DNA of 64,000 bases. It comes from Nocardia niwae NBRC 108934 = DSM 45340. GTDB taxonomy: Bacteria > Actinomycetota > Actinomycetes > Mycobacteriales > Mycobacteriaceae. Below are positions 8,440 to 21,731 of this stretch, piece after piece. Position numbers and translations under genes: made by a program. Location of the stretch: assembly GCF_001613465.1 (NCBI RefSeq), contig NZ_BDCK01000015.1, positions 124,001 to 188,000 on the forward strand, given 5' to 3'. The notes under the pieces were generated by a model, which saw nothing but the letters and a program-made list of their open reading frames with translations, searched no databases and was not told the origin of the DNA. The first letter of the stretch is position 1; every line of letters starts with the position of its first letter.

Positions 8440-9042
8440 ATGAGTTATAGCCTGAGCATCTACGTCGTCGAACTGGACAGGATCTCCGGCGCCATCGGGT
8501 CCCGGGACGACAAGCTCCGGCGGATGATCGGCGGCCGGTTCAAGGCCCAGCTGACCCATGACGACGACTGGTTCGCCGACGAGATCGCGGCCGGCGCGCC
8601 CACCCGCTACGAGGCGGTGCGCGCCGTCATCGACGGCGGCCCGTTCGACCCGGCCTACGGTTTCCAGTACGGCTACGCCTACCAGACGATCTGCCAGTTC
8701 TACGGCCGGTTCGTGGACAACCGCTACTTCTCGGCGTTCCGTGGCCGCTGGCTCGACCACATCGATGACGGCCTGGCCACGCTCGGCATCAAAGCGGTCA
8801 GCGTCCGCGCGTTCATGTATCACTCGCTGCCGCCCTCGTTGCCGCAGCCCGACGAATTGCCCGGCTACGGCGAGTGGACCCCGGAGCAGTGCGCGGAAGC
8901 GCTGGTGCAGTGGGAATCGACCACCCCGCCGCAACGAGAGGAGGTCGACCACGAGGTGCTCGCCGCCATCGAATCGTGCGTCGCGTGGATCCGGGAGGCG
9001 CAGGCGCGGCCGGGCTGGGGCGTCGCCGGGTTCTTCTACTGA
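8440..9042 (+). CDS. conserved hypothetical protein, DUF7691-like
   Basis: A 200-residue soluble protein without signal peptide or membrane segment. It is rich in aromatic residues (FGFQYGYAYQTICQFYGRF-like stretch around residue 75) and ends in a CVAWIREAQ segment. The pattern resembles actinobacterial proteins of the DUF7691 type, whose function is unknown. The ATG follows a TAATGT hexamer by 7 nt and has no RBS. It converges with the next gene, 10 nt apart. Confidence 0.7.
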   Translation: MSYSLSIYVVELDRISGAIGSRDDKLRRMIGGRFKAQLTHDDDWFADEIAAGAPTRYEAVRAVIDGGPFDPAYGFQYGYAYQTICQFYGRFVDNRYFSAFRGRWLDHIDDGLATLGIKAVSVRAFMYHSLPPSLPQPDELPGYGEWTPEQCAEALVQWESTTPPQREEVDHEVLAAIESCVAWIREAQARPGWGVAGFFY

Positions 9043-9052
9043 GCCGAGGGGC

Positions 9053-9532
9053 CTAGCGGTATTCCCCGGCCAGCTTCGGGTAGTCCGACCACCGCGGCAG
9101 CGGCTGGTAGTCGAGATAGGCGGTGAGGCGGTCGAGCAGGTACTGCCAGCGTGGGCCGATCGCGCCGGCGTCGGCGGGGCACACGTGGCGGCGGGTCAGT
9201 TCCACGGTGGTGACCACGCCGACCTGACTCATCCGGACTTCGAGCAGGCAGCCGTCGATGTGTACGACCAGTTCGTGCGGCGCCTGGCAGTGGTCCACGC
9301 GCACCGCGACGGGGCCGGGGACGGGACCGTCGAACAAGTCGATGGTGAGGTTGCCGTTACCGCCGGAGACGGCGCCGAGCCAGCGGGAGAGCTGGCCGCG
9401 CTCGGTGGCCGCCGACCACACGTCCAGCACGGGCTTGTGGAACGACCGCAAGTAGTGCAGGAGCACCAGGTCGCCGTCGGCCGTGTGCTCGTGCTCCGGT
9501 CGCACCTCGCCGAGCATGGACATCGTGGTCAT
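9053..9532 (-). CDS. SRPBCC/AHSA1-like protein
   Basis: A 159-residue cytoplasmic protein. The segment DVWSAATERGQLSRWLG near residue 40 is the typical entry of the AHSA1/START-like fold (ligand-binding or Aha1-like domain), followed by beta strands GNLTIDLFDG and VAVRVDHC. The fold call is fairly good; no ligand can be assigned. It ends 10 nt from the convergent DUF7691-like gene, and its start lies 47 nt from the stop of the E1 gene, also on the minus strand, so they may share a transcript. Confidence 0.6.
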   Translation of the reverse strand: MTTMSMLGEVRPEHEHTADGDLVLLHYLRSFHKPVLDVWSAATERGQLSRWLGAVSGGNGNLTIDLFDGPVPGPVAVRVDHCQAPHELVVHIDGCLLEVRMSQVGVVTTVELTRRHVCPADAGAIGPRWQYLLDRLTAYLDYQPLPRWSDYPKLAGEYR

Positions 9533-9579
9533 CGCGAGTCCTTTCCACTGCTGGTCACCGTTCCCTCACTGTATTTCCA

Positions 9580-11889
<2,310 letters not shown>

Positions 11890-11998
11890 CGACCGATCAT
11901 CTCGTACAGTCCGCCGTTCGGCTGCGATTTCCGACGTCGTTCTTCCGGTAATCACGCCTGGCGGCGGACAAATTTACGAACTCAGGGTCCAGGGGTGC

Positions 11999-12754
11999 TC
12001 AGCGCAGGGCGGACGCGGCGTCCTGATCGAGCAGCCACGTGGTGGAATCGATACCCGTCGCACCGGCCGCGGGCACCTCCACCGGCTCCGCGCCGCCGAT
12101 GGCCGCGGCGACCGCCTCGGCCTTGCCCGCGCCGCCGACCACCAGGACGACGTGCCGGCTGCGGCGGATCGCGGGCAGAGTGAGCGTCACCCGCACCGGC
12201 GGCGGTTTCGGCGAATTCGTGACGGCGACGACGAGTTCGTGCTCCTCACGCACGGCGTCGGTGTGCGGGAACAGCGAATTCACGTGCCCCTCGCCGCCCA
12301 TGCCGAGCAGATGCAGATCGAACGCGCCGTGTTCGGTGAGGTGGGCGTGCACCGTCGCGGAGTACTCGGCGGCCGCCTCCACCGGGTCGGGGTACTCGCC
12401 GTCGGAGACGGCCACCGGATGCACCCGCGCCGGGTCCACCGGCACGTGGTCGAACAGCGCCTGCCTGGCTTGCAGGTCGTTGCGCTCCGGGTCGTTCGCG
12501 GGCACGAAACGCTCATCGCCCCAGAACACGTCGACTCGAGACCAGTCGATGTCGCCGGGCGACTTGCGCACCTGTTCCAGCAGGGCGATGCCGGTGCCGC
12601 CACCGGTCACCACGACCGAGGCGGAACCCCGCTCGGCCTGGGCCGCGACGACGATCGAGACGAAGCGGGCCGCCGCGGCGGCCACCAGCGACTCGGTGTC
12701 GAGGTGCACCTCGACGGTGTCGCTGGGGAACGGCGAATCGGTGTGCTCACTCAT
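11999..12754 (-). CDS. pgl: 6-phosphogluconolactonase
   Basis: Hydrolyses 6-phosphogluconolactone in the oxidative pentose-phosphate pathway. The 251-residue length is typical. Family motifs include GGGTGIALLEQV, DVFWGDERFV and GMGGEGHVNSLFPHT. It is the last gene of the minus-strand tkt-tal-zwf-opcA-pgl operon; its start overlaps the opcA stop by 8 nt. The order matches Rv1449c to Rv1445c of M. tuberculosis. Confidence 0.95.
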   Translation of the reverse strand: MSEHTDSPFPSDTVEVHLDTESLVAAAAARFVSIVVAAQAERGSASVVVTGGGTGIALLEQVRKSPGDIDWSRVDVFWGDERFVPANDPERNDLQARQALFDHVPVDPARVHPVAVSDGEYPDPVEAAAEYSATVHAHLTEHGAFDLHLLGMGGEGHVNSLFPHTDAVREEHELVVAVTNSPKPPPVRVTLTLPAIRRSRHVVLVVGGAGKAEAVAAAIGGAEPVEVPAAGATGIDSTTWLLDQDAASALR

Positions 12755-13667
12755 AGATCACCTTCTCGAGTCCGGCCAGCGCCTCCGCGTAGGTCTCGTC
12801 GGCGTCCAGCCTGCGTAGGTCTTCGGCGAGGCAGTCGCGCGTCTCTCTGCGCGCCAGGGCGATTCGTTGCACCGGTTCACCGGTGCGGGTCAACGTGGCG
12901 GTGCGGCCCGTCTGCGGGCGTTCGATCGCGATGGAGACGGTGGGGCGGTGCAGTTCCACTTGCAGCGGCCCGGTGCGCCTGCGCACCGGGCAGTTCAGCC
13001 GGGCGGCCAGCCAACCGGCCAGGATGTCGAGGGCGGGCTCGTCGCGCAGCCCGGACACCGTCACCGAATCGACCGGCTCGAACGGCGGCTCGTCCATGGC
13101 CGCCGCCAGCAGGGCCCGCCAGTACGTGATCCGGCTCCAGGCCAGATCGGTGTCGCCGCTGGCGTAGGACTGCAGTCGCTTCTTGATCGCCGCCTGCGGA
13201 TCGGGCGCGAACGTGGCGTCGGTGATGCGGCGGCCCGCCAGGCGGCCCACCGAATCCTTGGACGGGAACTCCGGCGCCCCGCGCGGCCACCAGGCGACCA
13301 CCGGCGTGTCCGGCAGCAGGAACGGGGTGACGACGCTGCTCTCGTGATTGACCAGCTCGCCTTGCAGCCGCAGCACGATGACCTCGGCCGCACCCGCATC
13401 GCCGCCGACGCGGATCTGCGCGTCCAGCCGGGTGGCGGCCTCCCGGTCGCCGCGCGCGAGCACCACCACGCGACAGGGATGCTCGCGGCTGGCTTCGTTC
13501 GCCGCGTCGATCGCGTCCTCGGCCTCGGAGCTGTCCAGCGTGCACACCACCAGGGTGAGCACGCGGCCCACGGTGATCACGCCGTTGCTCTCGCGCAGCT
13601 GCACGATCCGCTTGGTGACCTCGCCGGTCTTGGTCTCGGGCATGTCGACGATCACGGGCGCCGCCAT
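12747..13667 (-). CDS. opcA: glucose-6-phosphate dehydrogenase assembly protein OpcA
   Basis: A 306-residue OpcA protein, needed in cyanobacteria and actinobacteria for assembly or redox activation of glucose-6-phosphate dehydrogenase. The sequence shows the family features: ANEASREHPCRVVVLARGD near residue 38, VAWWPRGAP and TDATFAPDP. Its start overlaps the zwf stop by 16 nt and its stop overlaps pgl by 8 nt, so expression is tightly coupled to its partner enzyme. Confidence 0.94.
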   Translation of the reverse strand: MAAPVIVDMPETKTGEVTKRIVQLRESNGVITVGRVLTLVVCTLDSSEAEDAIDAANEASREHPCRVVVLARGDREAATRLDAQIRVGGDAGAAEVIVLRLQGELVNHESSVVTPFLLPDTPVVAWWPRGAPEFPSKDSVGRLAGRRITDATFAPDPQAAIKKRLQSYASGDTDLAWSRITYWRALLAAAMDEPPFEPVDSVTVSGLRDEPALDILAGWLAARLNCPVRRRTGPLQVELHRPTVSIAIERPQTGRTATLTRTGEPVQRIALARRETRDCLAEDLRRLDADETYAEALAGLEKVIYE

Positions 13668-15226
13668 TCCCGCCCGGTGCGGGCGATCATCTCGTCGGCC
13701 GAGGCCGGACCCCAGGTACCTGCCTCGTACGGCTCCGGCCTGCCTTCGGCGGCCCAGTGCGCGAGCACCGGATCCAGGATGCGCCAGGACAATTCGACCT
13801 CCGCGTTCACCGGGAACAGCGACGGCACCCCGAGCAGCACGTCGAGGATCAGGCGTTCGTAGGCCTCGGGAGAGGACTCGGTGAAGGCCTCGCCGTAGGT
13901 GAAGTCCATGTTGACGTCACGCACCTCCATGCCGGAGCCGGGCACCTTCGAGCCGAACCGGGTGGTGATGCCCTCGTCCGGCTGCACCCGGATGACCAGC
14001 GCGTTCTGCCCGAGCTCCTCGGTCATGGTCTGGTCGAACGGCAGGTGCGGCGCCCGCTTGAAGATCACCGCGATCTCGGTGACCCTGCGGCCCAGCCGTT
14101 TTCCGGTGCGCAGGAAGAACGGGACGCCCGCCCAGCGGCGGGTGTCGATTTCCAGCCGGATCGCGGCGTAGGTCTCGGTCGTCGAATTCGGGTCGAACCC
14201 CTCCTCCTCCGACAGCCCGACCACGTGCTCGCTGCCCTGCCACCCCTCGGTGTACTGTCCGCGCGCGGTGGTCTCGTCCAGCGGTTCGACGAGCCGGGTC
14301 GCGGAGAGCACTTTGATCTTCTCGGTCTGCAATTGCTTGGGCTCGAAGCTGATCGGCTCCTCCATGGCGGTGAGCGCCAGCAGTTGCAGCAGGTGATTCT
14401 GGATCACGTCGCGCGCGGCTCCGATGCCGTCGTAGTACCCCGCGCGACCGCCGAGGCCGATGTCCTCGGCCATGGTGATCTGCACGTGGTCGACGAAGTT
14501 GGCGTTCCAGATCGGCTCGTAGAGCTGGTTGGCGAAGCGCATCGCGAGGATGTTCTGCACCGTCTCCTTGCCCAGGTAATGGTCGATGCGGAACACCCGC
14601 TCCTCCGGGAACACCCCGTTGACCAGCGCGTTGAGTTCCTGCGCGCTCGTCAGGTCGTGCCCGAACGGTTTCTCGATCACCACCCGCCGCCAGGGTTTGC
14701 GTGCCGCGTCCGGCCCGGTCGTCTGCGCCAAGCCGTGTGCGCAGAGCTGATCGAGCACGACCGGGAACATGTTCGGCGGGATCGACAGGTAGAACGCGTG
14801 GTTGCCGCCGGTGCCGCGCTCCTTGTCGAGCGTGGTGAGGGTGTCGGCGAGCCGGTCGAACGCCGCGTTGTCGTCGAAGCTGCCCTGGACGAACCGGATG
14901 CCTTCGGAAAGCTGGTCCCAGACCTCCTGGCGGAACGGGGTACGCGCGTGCGCCTTGACCGCCTCCAGCACCACCTGGGCGAAGTCTTCGTCCGCGTAGT
15001 CGCGGCGCGCGAACCCGACCAGGCCGAAGGCCGGGGGCAGCAGCCCCCGGTTGGCCAGGTCGTAGATGGCCGGCATCAGCTTCTTGCGCGACAGGTCGCC
15101 CGTGACGCCGAAGATGACCATGCTGCACGGGCCGGCGATGCGCGGAAGGCGTTTGTCCCGTTTTTCCCGCAGCGGGTTATGCCATTCGACCGCGTCCGGC
15201 CGATCCGCGGGCGCTGCCTCCGCCAT
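13652..15226 (-). CDS. zwf: glucose-6-phosphate 1-dehydrogenase
   Basis: Oxidises glucose 6-phosphate with NADP to start the oxidative pentose-phosphate pathway. The 524-residue protein has the cofactor motif FGVTGDLSRKKLMPA near residue 39 and the active-site motif RIDHYLGKETVQNIL, with the catalytic His shortly after. EKPFGHDL is the conserved Lys-containing substrate loop. It starts 3 nt after the tal stop in the operon and overlaps opcA at its end. Confidence 0.97.
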   Translation of the reverse strand: MAEAAPADRPDAVEWHNPLREKRDKRLPRIAGPCSMVIFGVTGDLSRKKLMPAIYDLANRGLLPPAFGLVGFARRDYADEDFAQVVLEAVKAHARTPFRQEVWDQLSEGIRFVQGSFDDNAAFDRLADTLTTLDKERGTGGNHAFYLSIPPNMFPVVLDQLCAHGLAQTTGPDAARKPWRRVVIEKPFGHDLTSAQELNALVNGVFPEERVFRIDHYLGKETVQNILAMRFANQLYEPIWNANFVDHVQITMAEDIGLGGRAGYYDGIGAARDVIQNHLLQLLALTAMEEPISFEPKQLQTEKIKVLSATRLVEPLDETTARGQYTEGWQGSEHVVGLSEEEGFDPNSTTETYAAIRLEIDTRRWAGVPFFLRTGKRLGRRVTEIAVIFKRAPHLPFDQTMTEELGQNALVIRVQPDEGITTRFGSKVPGSGMEVRDVNMDFTYGEAFTESSPEAYERLILDVLLGVPSLFPVNAEVELSWRILDPVLAHWAAEGRPEPYEAGTWGPASADEMIARTGREWRRP

Positions 15227-15229
15227 CGA

Positions 15230-16366
15230 TCAGCCGTTCCCGGTCGACGCCGACTTCAGCTCGTCGGCGGTGGCGGAAAGCAGCTCCTCCCAGGATTTCT
15301 CGAATTTGTCCACGCCCTCGCGCTCGAGCACCGCGAAGACGTCGTCGAGGTCGATGCCGGCCGCGGCGAGCCGATCGAAGACTGCCTGGGCCTCCTCCGC
15401 CTTGCCCGCGACCGTGTCGCCACCGATCACGCCGTGGTCGGCGACCGCCTGGAGCGTCTTCTCCGGCAGTGTGTTCACCGTGTTGGAGGCGACCAGCTCG
15501 GTGACGTACATCGTGTCGGGGTACTCCGGGTTCTTCACCCCGGTCGAGGCCCACAGCGGGCGTTGCCGATTCGCGCCCGACGCGGCCAGGTTCAGGAACG
15601 TCGAGGTGTGCTTGCCGCCGTCGAACACGTCCTGGTACTCGGCGTAGGCCAGGCGGGCGTTGGCGATGCCGGCCTTGCCGCGCAGCGCGAGCGCTTCCTC
15701 GGTGCCCAGCGCCTCGAGGCGCTTGTCGATCTCGGTGTCCACACGGGAGACGAAGAACGAGGCGACGGAATGGATCTTGGCCGGATCATGGCCGCCGACC
15801 TTGGCCTTCTTCACCCCTTCCAGGTACGCGCCCATCACCGCGCGGTAGCGCTGGACCGAGAAGATCAGCGTGACGTTCACGCTGATGCCTTCCGCGATCA
15901 CCGCGGTGATGGCGGGCAGCCCCTCCTCGGTGGCGGGGATCTTGATGAACAGATTGGGCCGGTCGACGATCTTCCACAGCTCGACCGCCTGCGCGACGGT
16001 GCGGTCGGTGTCGAACGCCAGACGCGGGTCGACCTCGATGGAGACCCGGCCGTCCACGCCGCCGGTCGCCTCGAAGACCGGAGCGAACACGTCGCAGGCC
16101 GCGCGGACGTCATCGGTGGTGATGGTGCGGATCGCGGCGTCGGCGTCCGCGCCTTGCGCGGCAAGCTCTTTCAGCTGGCCGTCGTAGGCGTGGCCCTGGC
16201 TGAGCGCACCCTGGAAGATCGTCGGATTGGTGGTGACCCCGACGACGGACCGGGTCTCGATCAGCTCGAGCAGGTTGCCGGAGCGGATCCGGTCCCTGGA
16301 CAGATCGTCGAGCCATACGGACACTCCCGCCGCCGACAGGGCGGCGAGATTCTCGTTCTGAGCCAT
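15230..16366 (-). CDS. tal: transaldolase
   Basis: Transfers a dihydroxyacetone unit between sugar phosphates in the non-oxidative pentose-phosphate branch. The 378-residue protein is of the actinobacterial/cyanobacterial type. The N-terminal [10 protein letters not shown] motif and the Schiff-base lysine in LFIKIPAT are present, as is the [10 protein letters not shown] segment. It starts 6 nt after the tkt stop. Confidence 0.96.
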   Translation of the reverse strand: MAQNENLAALSAAGVSVWLDDLSRDRIRSGNLLELIETRSVVGVTTNPTIFQGALSQGHAYDGQLKELAAQGADADAAIRTITTDDVRAACDVFAPVFEATGGVDGRVSIEVDPRLAFDTDRTVAQAVELWKIVDRPNLFIKIPATEEGLPAITAVIAEGISVNVTLIFSVQRYRAVMGAYLEGVKKAKVGGHDPAKIHSVASFFVSRVDTEIDKRLEALGTEEALALRGKAGIANARLAYAEYQDVFDGGKHTSTFLNLAASGANRQRPLWASTGVKNPEYPDTMYVTELVASNTVNTLPEKTLQAVADHGVIGGDTVAGKAEEAQAVFDRLAAAGIDLDDVFAVLEREGVDKFEKSWEELLSATADELKSASTGNG

Positions 16367-16372
16367 GAGCGC

Positions 16373-18514
16373 TTATCCCTTCACGTTCTCGAGCGTGCGC
16401 TGCGCGGCGGCAACGACGGCTTCCGGAGTGAAGCCGAATTCGCGGAACAGGGTCTTGTAGTCGGCGGAGGCGCCGAAGTGCTCGATCGACACGATCTCGC
16501 CCGCGTCACCGGCGAACCGGTGCCACGGCATCGCGATACCGGCTTCGACGACGACGCGAGCGGCGACCGCGGGCGGAAGCACCTCGTCCCGGTAAGCCTT
16601 GTCCTGCGCGTCGAACCACTCCACGCACGGCATCGACACCACGCGGGTGGCGACGCCCTGCTCCTCCAGCGTAGTGCGGGCGGCGACGGCGAGATGCAGC
16701 TCCGAACCGGTGGCGATCAGGATCACTTGCGGTGTGCCCGTGGACGCCTCGGCCAGCACGTAGCCGCCCTTCGATACGCCCTCGTAGCTGGTGCCCTCCA
16801 GGATCGGCAGATCCTGGCGGGTCAGCGCCAGCCCGGACGGGCCGTCCTGGTGCGGCAGTTCGGACACCGAGAAGTGCGACCGGTGCTCGCTGCTGTCGCG
16901 CTCCAGGATGGTGCGCCAGGCGTAGGTGGTCTCGTTGGCGTCGCCCGGACGGACCACGTTCAGGCCCGGGATCGCGCGCAGCGCGGCGAGGTGCTCGATC
17001 GGCTGATGCGTCGGGCCGTCCTCACCGAGGCCGATGGAGTCGTGGGTCCAGACGTAGATCGCGGGCACCCGCATCAGCGCGGCCAAGCGGACGGCGGGAC
17101 GCATGTAGTCGCTGAACACCAGGAAGGTGCCGCCGTACGGCCGGGTCGGGCCGTGCAGCGCGATGCCGTTGAGGATCGCGCCCATCGCGTGCTCGCGAAC
17201 GCCGAAGTGCAGGGTCCGGCCGTACGGGTCGGCCTTCCACATACCGGTGGAGATCGACTCCGGCCCGAAGCTGGGCTGGTCGGGCATGGTGGTGTTGTTG
17301 GACTCGGCGAGATCGGCCGAACCGCCCCACAGCTCCGGCAGCACCGGCGCCAGCGCGGCGAGCACTTTGCCGGACGCCTTACGGGTGGCCATCCCCTTCG
17401 GATCCGGTTCGTGGACGGGCAGATTCGCGGTCCAGTTCTCCGGCAGCCGCCGCTCGATCAGGCGGTCGAACAGCGCCTTGTTCTCCGGGTTGGCCGCGGC
17501 CCACGCGTCGAAGGACTTCTGCCACTGCGCGTGCGCCTCGCGTCCGCGGTCGACGACCTTGCGGGTGTGCTCGATGACGGCCGGGTCCACGTCGAAGCTC
17601 TTGTCCGGGTCGAAGCCGAGGACCTTCTTGGTGGCGGCGACCTCGTCGGCGCCCAGCGCCGCGCCGTGGGCGGTGCCGGTGTTCATCTTGCTGGGGGCCG
17701 GGTAGCCGATGATGGTGCGCAGCACGATGATCGAGGGCTTGCCCGTCTCGGCCTTGGCGGCTTCCAGCGCGGCTTCGATGGCGACGACGTCCTCGCCGCC
17801 CTCGACCACCTGCACGTGCCAGCCGTAGGCCTCGTATCGCTTCGCGACGTCCTCGGTGAAGGCGATGGTGGTGTCGTCCTCGATGGAGATCTTGTTGTCG
17901 TCGTAGACCAGCACGAGGTTGCCCAGTTGCTGGGTGCCCGCGAGCGACGACGCCTCGGAGGTGACGCCTTCCTCCAGGTCACCGTCGGAGGCGACGACGT
18001 AGATGAAGTGGTCGAACGGGCTGGTGCCGGGCGCGGCGTCCGGGTCGAACAGACCGCGCTCGCGCCGCGCCGCCATCGCCATGCCGACCGCCGAGGCCAG
18101 GCCCTGGCCGAGCGGGCCGGTGGTGATCTCCACGCCGTCGGTGTGCCGGAACTCCGGGTGGCCCGGGGTGAGCGAGCCCCACTTGCGCAGGTTCTTCAGA
18201 TCGTCCAGCTCCAGACCGTAACCCGCCAGGTAGAGCTGGATGTACTGGGTCAGGCTGGAATGCCCGCAGGACAGCACGAACCGGTCCCGGCCGACCCAGC
18301 TCGGATCGCTCGGGTCGATGCGCATGGTGCGCTGGTAGAGCGTGTAGGCCAGCGGCGCCAGGCTCATCGCGGTGCCGGGATGGCCGTTTCCGGCGTTCTG
18401 CACCGCCTCGGCGGCCAGGACCCGGATGGTGTCGACAGCCTTGGTGTCCAGATCCGTCCAGTCGTCCGGGTGGTTCGGCTGAGTGAGGGCGCGGATGTCG
18501 TCTGTGATCGACAC
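16373..18514 (-). CDS. tkt: transketolase
   Basis: Thiamine-diphosphate enzyme of the pentose-phosphate pathway, 713 residues. Motifs include [14 protein letters not shown], the ThDP/Mg motif [14 protein letters not shown] followed by YDDNKISIE, and the pyrimidine-domain [16 protein letters not shown]. It is the first gene of the minus-strand operon. The GTG start has AGGAGA about 10 nt upstream. The promoter must lie in the 0.8-kb region shared with ctaB. Confidence 0.97.
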   Translation of the reverse strand: MSITDDIRALTQPNHPDDWTDLDTKAVDTIRVLAAEAVQNAGNGHPGTAMSLAPLAYTLYQRTMRIDPSDPSWVGRDRFVLSCGHSSLTQYIQLYLAGYGLELDDLKNLRKWGSLTPGHPEFRHTDGVEITTGPLGQGLASAVGMAMAARRERGLFDPDAAPGTSPFDHFIYVVASDGDLEEGVTSEASSLAGTQQLGNLVLVYDDNKISIEDDTTIAFTEDVAKRYEAYGWHVQVVEGGEDVVAIEAALEAAKAETGKPSIIVLRTIIGYPAPSKMNTGTAHGAALGADEVAATKKVLGFDPDKSFDVDPAVIEHTRKVVDRGREAHAQWQKSFDAWAAANPENKALFDRLIERRLPENWTANLPVHEPDPKGMATRKASGKVLAALAPVLPELWGGSADLAESNNTTMPDQPSFGPESISTGMWKADPYGRTLHFGVREHAMGAILNGIALHGPTRPYGGTFLVFSDYMRPAVRLAALMRVPAIYVWTHDSIGLGEDGPTHQPIEHLAALRAIPGLNVVRPGDANETTYAWRTILERDSSEHRSHFSVSELPHQDGPSGLALTRQDLPILEGTSYEGVSKGGYVLAEASTGTPQVILIATGSELHLAVAARTTLEEQGVATRVVSMPCVEWFDAQDKAYRDEVLPPAVAARVVVEAGIAMPWHRFAGDAGEIVSIEHFGASADYKTLFREFGFTPEAVVAAAQRTLENVKG

Positions 18515-19321
18515 GACCGAGGTTCTCCTGACATTGGTTTCGTCGACGGCGGGTGGGTTTCTGACGGCGATGATCGCGCGGCAGCTACGGCGTGCTCACC
18601 GGGTATACCCAACTACCCTAGATGTGCCCGGTGACCGGCACACCATTAACCCTGTCTTGGTTTCGCGGGGCCCGTTGCGCTGTGTGTTCGCAGGTGGGTG
18701 TTTCGCCGGGCGCGGTGTGTTCGCGGCCTTGCAGGGGCGGCATGCGAGCGACGGAGACCCGGCCCTGCGGCGCGGGCGCTTCGCGTAATCCGACGTCGAA
18801 GCGCGCCGCGAACGCGCTCGTAGGCGCCGCGACCGGCCATGACGAGATACTGACCAAGCGTCTGTTTCATGTGCTGCGCTGCGTGAGTTGCTGGAAACGG
18901 CCGTTCGGGGCGCGGTGTATTCGCCCGCGTGCAACTCGGGAACAGGATTTTTCTGCTTTGTGGAGGAGGGGTTCGCCGGACCGCAGGTGTCTTCGGCAAC
19001 GCAACCGTCATGTCGGGAGCGCGGGGGCGAGGGGAACTGCTCGAATCCGAGCAGCGCGGACCGGTTCGGCGACTGCCGGAAGGCCGTCCTCGCGGTGCGG
19101 GACAGGCCGTTGGGGGCGTCACCTACCGGCGGTGTTGCTCGGGGGCGAGGAAAGGGGCGGCGGTGGCGGGGGTCTACCATCCTTTGTAGTAGTAGTCGCG
19201 CCGCACCGGTCGGAAGGGGCGCCGGGGCGGACCGAAGTCCGGCGCGGGCACATCCGTGCCACCGGGACGAGCGCACTGCTGGTCCATGCCGGATGCGATG
19301 CACAGCGTGCGAGGAGAGACA
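18515..19321. other. long divergent intergenic region between tkt and ctaB
   Basis: About 800 nt without a convincing gene on either strand. Open frames exist (one minus-strand frame covers 18596-19360) but their translations are Arg/Pro/Ser-rich and look like high-GC shadows. A short hairpin, GTGC-CGG with CCGGCAC, lies at about 18622-18639. GTGTGTTCGC/GTGTATTCGC-type sequences recur near 18680, 18715 and 18915. It must hold the promoters of both the tkt operon and ctaB. Confidence 0.5.
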
Positions 19322-20311
19322 GTGCGGATTGGGCAACAGCCGGGTGGCGATGGTGCGCACGGCTCCTCCGCGACGGCGCTGGCCGACCGGTTCACGGGTC
19401 CCGGCCTACCGTCCCGGCTGATGCGACGAGTCCTGGCCTATATCGCGCTGACCAAGCCCAGGGTGATCGAGCTGCTGCTGGTCGCCACGATCCCGACCAT
19501 GCTGCTGGCCGACCGCGGCACCGTCGACATCCGCCTGATCCTCGCGACTCTGTTCGGCGGCTGGATGGGTGCGGCGAGCGCGAACACGCTCAACTGTGTC
19601 GCCGACGCCGACATCGACAAGGTCATGAAGCGCACCGCCAAGCGGCCGCTGGCGCGGGAGGCGGTGCCCACGCGCAACGCGTTCGTGTTCGGCGTCGCTC
19701 TCGGCGTCGGCTCGTTCGCCTGGCTGTGGTGGCAGGCCAACCTGCTCAGCGGCGTGCTCGTCATCGCGACGATCCTGTTCTACGTCTTCGTCTACACGCT
19801 GGGCCTCAAGCGCCGCACCTCGCAGAACGTGGTCTGGGGCGGCGCGGCGGGCTGCATGCCCGCGCTGGTCGGCTGGTCGGCGGTGACCGGCGGCATCGGC
19901 TGGCCCGCGGTCGCGCTGTTCGGCGTCATCTTCTTCTGGACGCCGCCGCACACCTGGGCGCTGGCGATGCGCTACAAGGAGGACTACCGCGCGGCGGGCG
20001 TGCCGATGCTGCCGGTGGTCGCCACCGAGCGGGCCGTCACCAAGCAGATCGTCGTCTACACCTGGCTGACCGTGCTCACCACGCTCGCGCTGGTCCCCGC
20101 CACCGGCGTGATCTACGCGGCCGTGGCGCTGGTGGCCGGAGCGTGGTTCCTGCTCATGGCGCACCAGCTGTACGCGGGCGTGCGGCGCGGCGAGTCGGTG
20201 AAGCCGCTGCGATTGTTCCTGCAGTCGAACAACTACTTGGCCGTGGTGTTCTGCGGCCTCGCCGTGGACTCGGTGCTCGGCTGGGACACCATCGGCAGTT
20301 TCTTCAGCTGA
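19322..20311 (+). CDS. ctaB: protohaem IX farnesyltransferase (haem O synthase)
   Basis: A UbiA-family membrane prenyltransferase of 329 residues that converts haem b to haem o for cytochrome c oxidase. The Asp-rich prenyl-binding motif [20 protein letters not shown] and the second motif in [10 protein letters not shown] are present, and about nine helices are predicted. The GTG at 19322 is preferred because AGGAG lies 5-6 nt upstream; an in-frame start at 19256 would add residues upstream of that RBS. It pairs functionally with ctaA at 33018. Its 3' end overlaps the convergent monooxygenase gene by 8 nt. Confidence 0.95.
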   Translation: MRIGQQPGGDGAHGSSATALADRFTGPGLPSRLMRRVLAYIALTKPRVIELLLVATIPTMLLADRGTVDIRLILATLFGGWMGAASANTLNCVADADIDKVMKRTAKRPLAREAVPTRNAFVFGVALGVGSFAWLWWQANLLSGVLVIATILFYVFVYTLGLKRRTSQNVVWGGAAGCMPALVGWSAVTGGIGWPAVALFGVIFFWTPPHTWALAMRYKEDYRAAGVPMLPVVATERAVTKQIVVYTWLTVLTTLALVPATGVIYAAVALVAGAWFLLMAHQLYAGVRRGESVKPLRLFLQSNNYLAVVFCGLAVDSVLGWDTIGSFFS

Positions 20312-21719
20312 GCGCGCCGATGTAGCCGTCCGGCCGGACGAGCACCCGGGCGCCCTCGGCCGCGGCGTAGGCCGCGTAGGCATGCCCGTCGACGTCCACC
20401 ACGTGCGGCCCGGCCACATGCTCCCCGGGGCGCACCACCGCGAACGCATGCGGCCCGGCCTCGGCCGGCACGCCGAATGACAGCACCGTGGGGTGCGGCC
20501 CGCGGAACAGGTCGAACAACCGGACGGGCCGTCCGTGCTCGTCTTTCACCGGCGCGTCGGGCGCCCGGTCGCCGACGGCCAGTTGCTCGCGGACGGCGGG
20601 GTCGCGGTAGCTGATGTCCAGTTGCCGGGTCTCCGCTCCGCGCTCCATCGCGTCCTCGTCGCCGTCGACCAGTTTGTCCAGCAGCTCGGAGCTGAGCCCG
20701 AGCACCTTGGCGGCCACGGTCCTGCGTTCGGCTTCGTAGCTGTCCAGGAGGGTGTCGTCACCGGCGAGCGCGGCGGCCAGCTTCCAGCCGAGGTTGTAGG
20801 CATCCTGGATGCCGGTGTTCATCCCCTGGCCGCCGGTGGGCGGGTGTGCGTGGGCGGCGTCCCCGGCCAGGAAGACCCGGCCGTCGCGGAAACGCCGCGC
20901 CAGGCGGATGTTCGGCCGCCACACGGTCACCCAGGTCAGGTCGGTGAGGGTGACGTCGTCGCGTCCGCAGTAGCGGTCCACGTACTCCTGCAGCAGCTCG
21001 AGGCTCGGCTGCGCGTCGCCGGTCAGCGGTGCGGCGAACTGGAATCGACGCTCGCCGGGCAACGGGGACAGCGCGATGCCCTGCATGGGCTCGTCGGCGG
21101 CGGCGAACCAGTAGCCGACCTCGTGATCGAGCGCGTCGGCGCGCACGTCGCCGAGCAGCATCCGCAGCGATTCGTCGGTGCTGCCTTCGAACGGGATGCC
21201 GAGTGTCTTGCGCACGGTGCTCTTGCCGCCGTCCGCGCCGACCAGATAGGCAGCGCGGACGGTCTCCCGCGCGCCGTCGCGTTCCAGGGTCGCGGTGACG
21301 CCGTCGTCATCCTGCGTGAAACCGGTCAATGCGGTGCCGAGTTCCACGTGTACGCCGAACTCGGCGAGCCGGTCGCGCAGGATTGCCTCGGTGCGTGACT
21401 GGCCGAGCACCCACAGGTTCGGGTAGGGGACCGCGGGGGTCGGCTCGACCGGCTCGCTCATTCTGCGCTCGGCCACGAACTGCCCGCCCAGATGCACGCG
21501 CATCACCGGTGTCGGCATTCCGGCCGCCAGCACCGCGTCCAACACCCCCAGGTCGTCGAAGACTTCCAGGGTGCGCGGCTGGATGCCGTCCCCGCGAGAT
21601 CCGGCGAAGAAGACGGCCGCCTTGTCGACGATCCGGACCGGGATGTCCCGGCGAGCGAGATCGAGGGCGAGGGTGAGGCCGGTGGGTCCGGCGCCCGCGA
21701 CGAGGACGAGCTGAGTCAT
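20304..21719 (-). CDS. FAD-dependent aromatic-type monooxygenase
   Basis: A 471-residue class A flavoprotein hydroxylase. It has the Rossmann motif [11 protein letters not shown] (residues 9-19), the DG motif in [12 protein letters not shown] and the FAD ribityl motif [17 protein letters not shown] thioredoxin-like C-terminal segment of about 90 residues follows, as in phenol and pentachlorophenol hydroxylases and rifampicin monooxygenase. The substrate is unknown, probably an aromatic compound or drug. It diverges from a TetR gene across a tandem palindrome, so it is probably repressed by that regulator. Confidence 0.87.
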   Translation of the reverse strand: MTQLVLVAGAGPTGLTLALDLARRDIPVRIVDKAAVFFAGSRGDGIQPRTLEVFDDLGVLDAVLAAGMPTPVMRVHLGGQFVAERRMSEPVEPTPAVPYPNLWVLGQSRTEAILRDRLAEFGVHVELGTALTGFTQDDDGVTATLERDGARETVRAAYLVGADGGKSTVRKTLGIPFEGSTDESLRMLLGDVRADALDHEVGYWFAAADEPMQGIALSPLPGERRFQFAAPLTGDAQPSLELLQEYVDRYCGRDDVTLTDLTWVTVWRPNIRLARRFRDGRVFLAGDAAHAHPPTGGQGMNTGIQDAYNLGWKLAAALAGDDTLLDSYEAERRTVAAKVLGLSSELLDKLVDGDEDAMERGAETRQLDISYRDPAVREQLAVGDRAPDAPVKDEHGRPVRLFDLFRGPHPTVLSFGVPAEAGPHAFAVVRPGEHVAGPHVVDVDGHAYAAYAAAEGARVLVRPDGYIGALS

Positions 21720-21731
21720 GACACGCTCCTG

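Noticed and set aside
13757..18634. A 1625-codon plus-strand open frame across zwf, tal and tkt
   Set aside because: It is antisense to three clear enzymes with full motif sets and shows no motif of its own.
18596..19360. A 254-codon minus-strand open frame between tkt and ctaB
   Set aside because: Composition is Arg/Pro/Ser-rich without domains and it runs over the ctaB start; typical of a high-GC shadow frame.
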